This document shows, one piece after another, positions 23,538-34,371 of a stretch of 64,000 nucleotides of DNA; positions within the stretch are counted from its first letter, which is position 1; every line of letters starts with the position of its first letter. The position numbers were made by a program, and so were the translations under genes. The stretch is taken from assembly GCA_958496175.1 (NCBI GenBank), contig OY292280.1:13888001-13952000 (forward strand), written 5' to 3'. Origin of the DNA: Sisyra terminalis (Eukaryota > Arthropoda > Insecta > Neuroptera > Sisyridae). The notes below the pieces were generated by a model. The model saw only the letters and a list, made by a program, of their open reading frames with translations, was not told where the DNA came from and did no database searches.

Positions 23538-26500
23538 TTAGTGTGTGTTATTTTCCTCGAATAATTCATTGTTTTCCAGGTACTTTTTGCGACATTCCAT
23601 GTGATCTGCAGGACGATTATGGGCAGTCCAGACTGGATGTCCTATGAAATATCGACGAGCTTTTATATAATTCTAAAAAAGATTACAATTAAAAATATTT
23701 ACTCAAATTTAAACAATGACCCATGTTCCTTTTAATGACATCAATAAGGCAACGTTGCATTTTTTTCTTTTAAATTTTATTCGCGAATAAGTCGGAAATA
23801 TACAATATTAGAATTGAATTAACTTTAAAACAAAAAAGAAAATGCAACTTTGCCTGATATTGACACCTCTAAAAGGGATATGAGTCAAAACACTAATCAT
23901 ACATTGTTATCTAGGGTAAATCTGTGATAGATTCCACTCGGTAAGATGAGTAAATCTCCAGGAGTTACATATATTCGAATCCATTTGTCGTTAATATCCC
24001 GAACATCAAAATAACCAGATCCCTCAATAACAAAGCGAATTTCCTCATCTGTATGCAAATGTTCCTGATAGAATATTCTAAGTTTTTCATCATAATCGGG
24101 AAGAGTATCTCTGGAAACGACTAACTCATCACTGTAGTTATATCCTCGTTTTTCCTTGAAGTCAAAAATATCACCATCGTCGGTTGGAAACTAAAATATT
24201 TTTAGACTAACAATTAATTCCAATAATTAATTCTATCATTATAAGAATAAGAGACCAACAGCCTTAAACCATACATGGACTATACAAAAACCGTCATTTG
24301 ACGGCCATGTTTAAGCAACGAATCTTTCTAATAACAAATGCAATCGGAAAATATAGGAAAAACCAAAATCCATGTATTGTATGATCTAAGCTTACAGCCT
24401 ATTTTTGCAACAAAAGTATACATACATATTAGCGGAAATTTTAAATGATTTTATCATTTTGTTCTGAGAATCTTGAAGTGCTCTAATTCCAATTTGGGGA
24501 ATTGAAAAAGTTTTCATCACAATTATGTAACACTTCATAAAAATATGGCATTAATTATAATTAATGCTAAATCAATAAAGGAATGTGTATTGTCTACTAG
24601 TTATAAATCAATATCTGATTTCTATACGCAAATTACGTAATGATTCTATGTATATATTTAGTCTTTCAACCCAAAGAAATTTATTTAACACAAATGGGTG
24701 ATAGATTAGATACTTTACATGTGACTTTCTATTACAGTGGTTCTTAACCTAGTTGGAGGTATGTGCATTCACCAAACCCTTTTTAGTTGGAAATATAAAA
24801 TATATATACATAGGTCATATGAGTCAGGGATGTTTTGACCATTGTCGAACCCGCGAGACTGACTCACCGAACCCTTGGGGTTCAATCGAACCCCGATTAA
24901 GACCCACTGTTTTATTACATATATATCTTCTATAGTTCATTAGAATTTGAAAATATTGAGAAAAATTTTTCGTAATCACTATTGTTTCGTTCATTAGTTT
25001 CGAAGCAATTATGCCTGAAGATGCGACCCGGAGAAGTTGCGAAACATCAACGTCATAGTCCAGCAAATCACACGACTTTGGATCCAAAATCCACAACCTT
25101 TTTTCTAAAGAGTTGTATTTTGATCAAAACCGTCCATAAAAGCCTTAAATCTATAAGTGTAGTATTATATATAGCATGCATAGTAGTTTTTTTCTACTAT
25201 TTATTTATCGTTGCCTTATTAATTCTAAGGGGTTCTCAACTTTTTAGGGTCTTTAAGATTGATTCGGAGTGACCAATTCATCCTTTATTTTGCCATTAGG
25301 CTTTATAGGTCAGAAACTTCGTAAATTTATTGGCTCAAGTGTACTTTAGCACACCCACAATCTGGCAACGTTGCATTTTCGACTTTGTTTTTAATTTAAT
25401 TCGCGATTAAATCGGTCCATAATGACAATTTAGCCACAAAAGAGAGAATTATACCATATTAGAATTGAATCAGCAAAAAAATCGCGAATTAAATTACAAA
25501 CAAAGTCAAAAATGCGACGTTACCAGATTGTGGATGTGCTAAAGTACACTTGAGCTAATTTATTTACGGTTTTCTTGCGTATTTTTAGTTGCAAGTTGTT
25601 GAACGTTAATATCCACGTAATTCATTCAAATCTCGTTAATTTTTATTTATTCTGGATCATCATTTTCAATATCTTTCGCCTCTTTATATAGCCACTAAGA
25701 AGATTCTGTCCTGTCCTCGTTTTATTAATTTCTATTAAATTAATTGTGAAATAAACCGACATACAGATATTATATCTTCTTATATAGATTGATCTTATAC
25801 AGAATTTTTTATAGATTTACTTTCGATTTTTACTCATAAATCGCAAATTTTCAATTTAATCGATTAGCCTAAATTTGATAATATAGTTTAACCATATCGA
25901 TAAAAACTATACCGAATGATATATAGCAATAAAATGTCGAGAGTTATCGTCCAAAAGGATTTTTGTCTTCAGGTATCTGCATTCTGCAGTTCCTTTGTGT
26001 TGCAGTAGGTCTTGGGTAGCCTATGATATAGACTAAATTAACGATGTGAATAAAAAAATGAAAAACCAATAGGTCTATGGAAGAATAAGAGAATGCTGGT
26101 GGAGTTTATAGAAAAAATTCTTCTGACCATCTTCCTAATACAAATGTTCTACTTCCAGGATTATTGTAGGTACCAATAGGAACTATCTATAGTTACCCAT
26201 AGTCTATTTGGACATATGTACCTACACTCTTTTCTATTGAGGAAACAATATCCAAATTATTGTTCTTTCAAGAAGAGTAAGGTAAATTATTGATCCATAA
26301 GATCTTACATTAGTAGGTACCTACCTACTTAAAATATGTTATAGTTATACATATTAGTTGGAAATCGGGAGCAATTTTCATTTGCTTTAGTTGTCAAAGA
26401 GTACATAATATATCTTTGTGGATCCTTGAATTGTGTATTATCCAAATGATGAAAATAAAAGTTATCGACTGAAGAGGATCATGAGAGATCAATATTGATA

Positions 26501-26664
26501 GAAATAGGAAGAATGAAATAATCTTTACTGCTACTTACATAGAAGTATTCAACTCCACTTAGTCGATGTAGATCATTTATTTTGACAAAAACTTTTGGAT
26601 TTTTGTGGTGTTCTGATCGTTGATCTTCATCTGGATCATCGTTCATGTACCATGCAAGAACCAT
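23538..26664 (-). CDS. ADI1: Acireductone dioxygenase (3 exons)
   Basis: Cupin-fold metalloenzyme of the methionine salvage pathway; with Fe(II) it converts acireductone to the 2-keto precursor of methionine plus formate. Exons (minus): 26664-26539, 24190-23903, 23672-23538, all phase 0; 182 residues, normal for the family. Metal ligands are visible: His86 and His88 with Glu92 in EHLHTDEE, and His131 in GIYHRFT. Other family blocks are [31 protein letters not shown] and [15 protein letters not shown]. The upstream in-frame ATG at 26781 would add a hydrophobic stretch absent from the family, so the ATG at 26664 is preferred. The gene is divergent from HSF. Intron 1 (2.3 kb) carries a family A MITE and a hAT MITE; intron 2 carries a family B MITE. 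Confidence 0.95.
23715..23890. mobile_element. MITE family B copy (ARD intron 2)
   Basis: Left end CCATGTTCCTTTTAATGACATC, right end GACACCTCTAAAAGGGATATG. The core GGCAACGTTGCATTTTT...AAATGCAACTTTGCC forms inverted arms. Confidence 0.65.
24735..24912. mobile_element. hAT MITE, CAGTGGTTCTTAACC family (ARD intron 1)
   Basis: Ends CAGTGGTTCTTAACC and TTAAGACCCACTG. Flanks TTCTATTA/TTTTATTA fit an 8-bp target duplication. Internal marker: GAACCCGCGAGACTGACTCA. Relatives are fragments at about 20823-20895, 28445-28625 and 56178-56245. Confidence 0.75.
25332..25556. mobile_element. MITE family A copy 4 (ARD intron 1)
   Basis: Complete copy with a perfect 8-bp duplication AATTTATT on both sides. 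Inverted orientation relative to the copies at 15152 and 47423. Confidence 0.92.
25557..26538 (-). other. Rest of ARD intron 1
   Basis: Unique AT-rich sequence; nothing coding or repeated recognised. Confidence 0.45.
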
Positions 26665-27268
26665 TTCAATAAAATTAGCCTCCAAATGAATTGAAACGAA
26701 TATTGACAGTGGGACAAATGAGTAAATTAATATTTTAGTCGTTATCAGTAACAAATGGCGTAGTTCATGAGCAAAGTTCAAAATTTTTCCGACATTAAAA
26801 AATGCTTAAATTATTCAATAGAAATTATTGGTTCAAAAAAGTTATTAGCATACTGTACGAGTAAGACAAGGAGATGGGCATTAAACGTATATGTCGCCTG
26901 ATAGGGAAGATAAGGAGAGAAGAAAGCGCATAACGCACACTACATGCAACGTGACGATTCATAATTAGTCATGAACGCATGCGTGGAGTGCTATTTCTTG
27001 TGACAGTTTATCATCTTTGTTTATCTCACACGCAATCCTATTGGCTGTTTTTGTTTTTTGTTTACGTAGTTGCACAGCGCAAACTCGAAATCCGCCATAT
27101 TCATTTATCTAGTGTTAACATATGCGTGTGCTTTACACTGAATGTATCATATAAATAAATATTTCCTATTTAGTCGTTGTAATTGAGTCGTTAACTGAAA
27201 AAAAAGAACATCGATGTAGTGAATATTTAGTCGAAAATCGAACAAACGACAGTAAAAACAAAACACAA
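26665..27268. promoter_or_regulatory. Divergent promoter region shared by ARD and HSF
   Basis: The 604 bp between two start codons pointing away from each other. It is repeat-free and higher in GC than its surroundings. It contains an inverted CCAAT box (CCTATTGGCTG, about 27036-27046) and CCGCCATATT near 27091, close to a YY1/Pho-type site. There is no clear TATA box. The region must hold both 5' UTRs and start sites, which I cannot place. Confidence 0.55.
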
Positions 27269-30200
27269 ATGAAAATGAGGCCGGTATTTGAAAATGGAGC
27301 TCCCGTTCCTGCTTTCCTAAATAAATTATGGAAAATGGTAGATGACGAAAAAACAAATAACTTAATATCATGGGGTCCGGTAAGTTTCCAATAACCTCAA
27401 GTTCATTTACCTTAACAATTAAAATTAATCAATCATGATTGTCTTCTGTTTTTTCTTGTTTTAGAATGGTAAATCCTTTATAATCAAACATCAAGGAGAA
27501 TTCTGCGCCGAATTACTACCCCAATTTTACAAGCATAGTAACATGGCTAGTTTTGTTCGGCAGCTAAATATGTGTATGTAAAAATATCATCAATTTTTCG
27601 AATGTTTGTTAATTTTTTGCTTTTTTTTAAGATGGATTTCATAAGGTCAGCAATATCGAGAGTGGAGGAATTCGAAGCGATCGCGAAGAAATCGAATTTG
27701 TACACCCCTGCTTTAAGCGGGATGAACCCAAATTAGTAGAACACATCAAGCGCAAAGTAAATATTTAGTTAGTCCTTTAAGGGTGGGCTACTTAAATAAA
27801 CACCTGAAGAAGTCTGAAACTATTCAAGTAGCTTATGCTCCAGTAGCACTTATTGTTGTATTCTCTTTGATATCTCTTTAATTTTAATGACATATTCTTA
27901 TAGCTACAATTGTAATTATCAGAACAAGTGTACTTTAGCACACCCACAATCTGGCAACGTTGCATTTTCGACTTTGTTTTTAATTTAATTCGCGATCAAA
28001 TCGGTCCATAATGAAAATTTAGCCACAAAAAGAGAATTATACCATAATAGAATTATATCATCAAAAAAATCGCGAATTAAATTAAAAACAAAATCGAAAA
28101 TGCAACGTTGTCAGATTGTTGGTGTGTTAAAGTACACTTGAGCCCAATTATCATCGGTATTCTGTTAAAAATGGCCAAATTAAAGAAGTACAGTGTAATC
28201 TCATTAATCTGGCACTATATAAAACCGGAGGGTGCCGGATTATTGGCATGTTCGGATTACTAGATTACAGTGAAAAAGTCATAGGTAATGAATAAAATAA
28301 AGCAGTTCATAGAGGGAATAAATGTAGAGGAGCGAGGGAGGCGGGGGCGGAGGGTGTCGGATTATTGGACGTGCCGATCTATCGAAGTGCCGGATTAGTG
28401 AGATTATACTGTACATAACTACAAAAAGTATATTTCCACCAATTTCATATGCGCATTCATCAAACCCTTCTTAATTTGAAAAAATGATTTTTTCAAATTC
28501 AAAATAAGTGTATAATTATACATTGGTCGTATGGGTCGGGGGTGGTTTTTGACTTCCGCCGAACCCGTGAGATTGACTCATTAATTCCCTGGGGTTCGAT
28601 TAAACCCGAGTTAAGAACCACTGTTACAGTATATACGTGATGGAACCATGTTTTGGAGAAAGAGAACTTAAGCACTTAGCTTCCTGCTATTGTTTTGACC
28701 CAAAAAAATTTTTAAAAAAGTCTTTTTATTTATTTTTAGATGTCTTCTCGGATGTCTCAATCTAATCATAATCAACAAGATGATAAAAGTCTTGAAATTA
28801 TGTCGAAGGTTTTAGACGACGTGGAACAAATGCGTGGGAAACAACTATCATTGGATGCTCAATTGGCCCAGATGAAACAGCACAATGTCGCCTTATGGCG
28901 AGAATTATCATTATTACGTCGAAAACATATGAAACAACAACAAATCGTCAACAAAGTAAGTATCAGTTCGAAAAAAGGCTCAAATGACATTGATTCACTA
29001 CGTTACAGATTCCGTCTTCTGTTATTAATTCCTCAGACTAACGCCAGGATGTCTAATGAGATAATGATCGGGAATTTTTCATAACTAATTTGTTTTTTTC
29101 AACAGCTCATACAATTCCTGGTTTCGTTTGTACAACCGTCTCGAAGTAATTTGAATGGTGTGGGAATAAAACGACGTTTCCCACTCATGATCAACGATAC
29201 TCAGGGAAATGCAAAAGTTGCTCGAACAGATTCTTCTGGTCCAACCATCCACGAATTAGATCCAACTGAAACTCTTTTAGAAGAAGCTGATTTTCTCGAA
29301 CCGGTTATTGAAATTTACAGTCCTGAAATGGCTACGCCGACCAATGCAGGCCAAAATATTGAGTCAATGAAGTCATCGCCAAGTTCTTTTGAATATGACG
29401 AGAACGACGAATGTCCTTTAAGTCCTGATTTGATGTTTGCAACATCACCGCATTTAGTAACGCCATCTACAGTTACAGTAACAGAACCCGAACAGACCTC
29501 TGTTACTGTGGGTAAATCAAAAAAAGGGTCAAAACGAGCAGGTGGACGCAAATCTCGCAAACAGGGTAACAACCAAATGCAGTTCATCGATATTTCTGAG
29601 CCGTTGGTGTCCTCGCCTGCTCCACCAGTTGAAGTATCTATCGATCCGATTTTAGTGTCCCCTACCAACGGTACAGATATTTTTGAAGCAGCCGCCGATT
29701 TGTTGAGTATGGACTCCGAATCGCAGGACCCTCTCGGAGATCTAGTAAGCGTCGAAAACCCAACGTTAAGCTCAACCACCGACTTGACCACTTTATTAAA
29801 CCATATTAGTCCCGAAAATGAGAAAGACGATGCAACTCCACCTGTTTCAACAGTTACAACTAACAATAAGAAGACATTGTTGTCGCCTGGATCATACGGA
29901 GTTAATACATCACGAATTTTTGCACGTAAAGAGGACAACGGCTCAGCAAATTCGACTTCTGGAGTTCCATCACCTGCTAGTACAAGCAAAATGACCGTTG
30001 CAACTGTAACCCCTGATAACAACATACCGCTACTAAACACCGCGTAAGTGCAACAAAAGAAAAGCTCATCAACATATAACAAGACCACTTTACAATTATA
30101 TTAGCTTTACATTTATTGTCACTTTGGGGCTCATTTATTAACCCTCATCCGTCCCTCAAATTGACTATACAGTAGACTCCTTCGAGTCTTTTTCGACCCA

Positions 30201-32156
30201 AGTAGAAATTTTTGACTCAAAAAAAAAAACAAATGCAAATAAGTAAATTAATTTTATTAGTAACGATAGTGTTGCCTGATTAGGGATAATAAAGCGCGAT
30301 TTATGCGGTGATTATTATATTTATAACATTCATTATAAGAATGTGCCTTTCAAATATTTGTTACAATATTTACACAATAATGCAGCGGTTCCTAACCTTT
30401 TTCGGCCGCGGACCCTCAAGGAAATCAAGCATAATGCCAAGGACCCCTGAGTGAAAAAAAGGTGCAACTTTTGGACAATATTATATTTTAGTATTCCTTC
30501 ATTAAGTTAAAAAACAAACTTTTCAAATGGGACCGTGGACCCCCCGGGGTCCGCGGACCACAGGTTAGGAAACGATGCTCTAATGAATGTTTATTGTGCG
30601 ATTTTGGGCAAATGTGACATCTACCATTTTTGGTCACGTGTCCTTGTTGGTACAGTATAATCACACTAATCCGGCACTTCGATAGATCGGCAGGTCCAAT
30701 AATCCGACACCCTCTGCCCACGCTTCCCACGTAATGCTTTATTTTATTCATTACCAAGACTTTTTCATTATAATCCAGTAATCCGAACATTCTAATACTC
30801 CGGCATCCTTCGGTTTTTAATAGTGCCGGATTAATGAGATTACACTGTATTTGCGAAACAAAATCGCTTCGGGTCGAAAAAGACCCGAAGGACGGATGAA
30901 GGTTAAGGTAATATCAAAGAAGGTACTTTAATCTTGCAAATTTACTACTTTAAAATTTTTGTATGGAGAATGTCTGGATTAACCAGAATTCAGTAATCTC
31001 TCTGGTACCAAAAGCGAAAATATGAATTTTAAGGCGTTGAATTTTGAATTGACTCATGTCCTTTTTAGGTGTATATCTGGCATTGTTCTGGCAACAATGG
31101 CATTGTTGCATTTTCTATTTAATTATTTTTATACTTTATTGACGATTTTTTGTTGATTCAATTCAAATATGGTGTAGTTTTCTCTTTTGTGGCTAAATTT
31201 TAGTAGAAAATCCAACGTTGCTAGATATTGATCAACTTAAAAAAGACTTGAGCCGAAACATTGTTGCTAACAATGTATTCAACTATCAACATCTATTTAC
31301 CGATTTTAATTTCGAAAGAATAAAAGTTATTATGGGAATTTTGTTAAAATCAAGTAGATAAAATTGAAAATGGCGGTCTTTTATAAAAGTGGGCTACTTT
31401 TTTTATTATACTTAGGCAATTTTTTGGTTGGACATTGTTGCATTTCGCAGTAATGTTTGTTTTAGTGAGGACTTTGATGGTCATTTGGAAAGTGTGCAGA
31501 ATGATTTAGATTCCCTGAAGGATCTTCTCTCGAATGAAGGATATAGTCTAGATGCCAACACATTACTTGGGGTAAGTTGAAGATGTAAATATTTTGAAAG
31601 TTTTAATTTCTTTCCTCCAATTTCAGTTATTTGGATCTGAAGATCCTATGAGCTATACAATTCCAATGACGAACAATGAAAATGCAATTGTTGACACTTC
31701 ACGCAATGATCCTTCTGCAGGTAAATATTATTTTCCCTGATATCGTTTTATAAGACATGTCTTATATTCCCGTGATTTGCTATGGAATAAAAATGATTTC
31801 TGGAACATTAAAGCACGTTTTTTGGAATAGGCAGCTGAATTTCTAACTTTGTAATGAAAGTTTTCGAAATAAAAAATTTAATTGGTATACCTTCGTGTAA
31901 AAAAACTGCAAATATTTCACTGGCGATTTTTTTAAATTTCGCTGAAAATTTTTTTGAAAATAGTTACTAATTTATTTATTTATTGTTTTAAGATAACGAT
32001 TTTGTTGGTTCTGAATTAATTGCCTATCCCAGTCCATTTGATTTCGATATGTTTACTTCGCCCGAACCCGTTGGAACCCCCGACAACTCCATGGATGCCA
32101 TCGACAGTGCATCCCTAATGACTCCAAAGGTCGAAAACAAATTTAATTCGTATTAA
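27269..32156 (+). CDS. HSF: Heat shock transcription factor (8 exons)
   Basis: Transcription factor that trimerises under stress and binds nGAAn repeats in heat-shock promoters. Exons: 27269-27379, 27465-27573, 27632-27756, 28740-28955, 29106-30043, 31466-31571, 31627-31720, 31993-32156; phases agree, 620 residues. DNA-binding domain about 12-115: [34 protein letters not shown] (recognition helix), [17 protein letters not shown]. Coiled coil HR-A/B about 125-200: [15 protein letters not shown]...[12 protein letters not shown]...[18 protein letters not shown]. The middle is Ser/Thr-rich and acidic with LSPDLM and a basic [14 protein letters not shown] patch. A C-terminal HR-C-like heptad stretch ([16 protein letters not shown], about 505-520) and an acidic, aromatic tail ([13 protein letters not shown]) fit the repression and activation regions. 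The start is the first ATG of a two-ATG pair. Introns 3 and 5 carry several MITEs. Confidence 0.95.
27924..28144. mobile_element. MITE family A copy 5 (HSF intron 3)
   Basis: Left end slightly eroded (AGAACAAGTG), right end CACTTGAGCC. Flanks TAATTATC/CAATTATC fit an 8-bp duplication with one mismatch. Confidence 0.85.
28191..28411. mobile_element. pogo/Tigger-type MITE (HSF intron 3)
   Basis: Ends CAGTGTAATCTCATTAATC and GATTAGTGAGATTATACTG, inserted between TA dinucleotides. Same subfamily as 30653-30845. Confidence 0.8.
28445..28625. mobile_element. hAT MITE fragment (HSF intron 3)
   Basis: The right end, GAGTTAAGAACCACTG, and GAACCCGTGAGATTGACTCA match the element at 24735. The left terminus is not clear. 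Confidence 0.6.
30120..31465 (+). other. HSF intron 5 with nested repeats
   Basis: Contains a hAT-like palindrome at 30381-30575 (CAGCGGTTCCTAACCT / AGGTTAGGAAACG), a pogo MITE at 30653-30845, and a MITE family B copy at about 31050-31258. Two oppositely oriented pieces, TCGAGTCTTTTTCGACCC (about 30183) and GGGTCGAAAAAGACCCGAAG (about 30871), bracket the first two elements and may be ends of a further element. Confidence 0.65.
30653..30845. mobile_element. pogo/Tigger-type MITE (HSF intron 5)
   Basis: Ends CAGTATAATCACACTAATCCG and CCGGATTAATGAGATTACACTG with TA on each side. Second copy of the subfamily seen at 28191. Confidence 0.8.
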
Positions 32157-34371
32157 TAAGCTTTACAATTAAACGACGATAAACAATTACAAATTTTACA
32201 TGGAAATGTTGGCCGTTATTTATAATTGTATTTATATACTGTATAGATCATTGAAATATATGTTAAAATTATAGTAAAGGTCATTTTTGTGTTAAATTTC
32301 ATTGTCAAATTTCACTATGTATATATTTACAAGGTGATCTAAGCCTAGCTTGAAAGATCGTCGATTTTTTTGTCTAATTGCCAATCGAAATTTGAAAGTA
32401 CCCAACTGTGATAAAGTATAAACGGTGAAAGTAAAATAAGTTTTAACTTTAAACAAAGTAATATATTTTTCAAAACAAGAATAAATATATATATATAGAT
32501 CTGCTTTTGATAATTCGGATATATTGATCGCTTTGTATTTATATAATTGTTAATTATTTGTTATTTTGTTTTTAGTATTCAATGTTAAATTTTAAGATTA
32601 TACGGCGCTTGGTTTTTTTTTTCTGGAGAAAAGTTACATAATTTGAACTTGGTTAATTAGAATCTTAATTATTCCGTAAGTTATTGAGTTGGGGTGGAAA
32701 AATAATTTTAACATTTTAGACTTTACAATCAATACAAATAACATAATGGCTAAATTTAAAAGCACTTTAGAACAAACAAAAATATACGACTAACTATACA
32801 ACTAAAGTTTGCGATCAAGTGGAACCAATCTTTTCAACTGGCAAAACTAAATATTAATATTTATTTCTGTTGTCAAAATTATCACAATGTTATAGTTAGT
32901 CCGATAAAAAAGTATGGTTTCCAAAGTATACTTCCCACAATTACTTAAAATTTTCATTTGATGCAACATTAAATAATACTGGTTTAATTTTTTTTTCTTG
33001 ATACTGAAATATAAAACGTTTAATAATAAAATTTGCCAAAAAGAATGTCCTAAATTTGTTTTAAACAATTTAATATAGGATTTTTGCATAATGAGGCCGT
33101 AATTACAAAAGTTGGTGAGCGAAGTGAGCAGTGATTACAACAGTGGTAAGCAAGAAGAGGATGAAGTCATAGTTGAATACAAATCAAAAAATATTTTTAC
33201 TGTCATTTTTTTTTGATAACAATTATAATTTGTTATTCTTGTTTTAACAGTCGACATTTTCGTGATATAAAGACTAAATTTATGAAAGAAAAAATATCCA
33301 TAAGGTTCTCTGCACTACAACAGCTTTTTTTCTGGCGAATAAGTTTCCCATGAGAACATTTGTCATTTTCTGGAAAAAACCACAATTACTATGGAACCCA
33401 CTTCAAAAATTTTTAACATTTTATTAAATAATCATTTAAGGAAAAAATAATCATAAGGTTCTCTGCACTACAACAGCTTTTTTTTCTGCTGGCAATTTTG
33501 GTGAGAATAAAAATTTCCCATGGGAACATTTATAATTTTCTTGAAAAAACTACAATTATTATGGAACCCACCTCAAAATTTTTTAATATTTTATTAAATA
33601 ATCATTTTCTGTGTGGTATAATTTAATGTTGCAAATAACATGATGAAAACATTGATAATTTTCGACATAACTGAACATATAATTAAAAAAGTGACGTCAT
33701 TTGATTGTATATTGTATAGAAATATTATAATATAATTTAAGAATATTACTTATTTGTATTTTGAGTGTTTTATAAGATTTATCTGAAAAACTAAGCAAAA
33801 TTGAAAAGTATTTGATTTATTGCTAAATTTGTCTTAATTCATTAATGTTCCAACGAAAATTATTAACAATTTGGAGTTTCCAAAAAAAGGAATTCATTTG
33901 TTTTCACTGCTAAATGACGTCACAGTATGATTTGGTTGAAGAATTTAAAATACCCAATTGCCTTTTGTGTATAATGTTTAATTAGGTTGTGTTTAAATAA
34001 TATGGTGACAATTTTTTATTATAATTGTATTTATTAATATTATTTTACACACAAATTGATAGAAAATAGTACTCATTTACATTTAGTAGTTACATATACA
34101 AATTTTCATTGAACCAATTAAAATCACCACTTTCATGTTTATTAAGTGGGGCAACTAAGAAGTTGCGTTCTGTAATGAAAAAAAAAAGTGACTAAATTAT
34201 AATTATATCATTTATGACTTAAAATTCTAATCTCACAGCACAGAATTTTAGGCATTAAGCTTAAGAAATTGTTAACATATTAATTATGATTATTATACTA
34301 TATATAGCTATTTTAATTAAAAAAAAAAAAACATTTTAAAACTTGTTATGTGTTATTGATTTTCACACATT
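32157..34371. other. Region between the convergent HSF and F-box genes
   Basis: HSF 3' UTR plus AT-rich spacer. Candidate polyadenylation signals include AATAAA near 32481. Positions 33287-33606 are two tandem units of about 155 bp (marker AAGGTTCTCTGCACTACAAC). No gene seen. Confidence 0.5.
33287..33606. repeat. Tandem duplication, two 155-bp units
   Basis: Both units contain CATAAGGTTCTCTGCACTAC and end TTTTATTAAATAATCATTT. They differ by a small insertion. Confidence 0.8.

Noticed and set aside
26665..26781. 39-residue hydrophobic N-terminal extension of acireductone dioxygenase
   Set aside because: Family members begin at MVxAWYM, and the extension lies in the promoter/5' UTR.
29315..30088. 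257-codon minus-strand frame opposite HSF exon 5
   Set aside because: Antisense shadow of the long HSF exon; low-complexity Val/Ser/Leu composition and no family resemblance.
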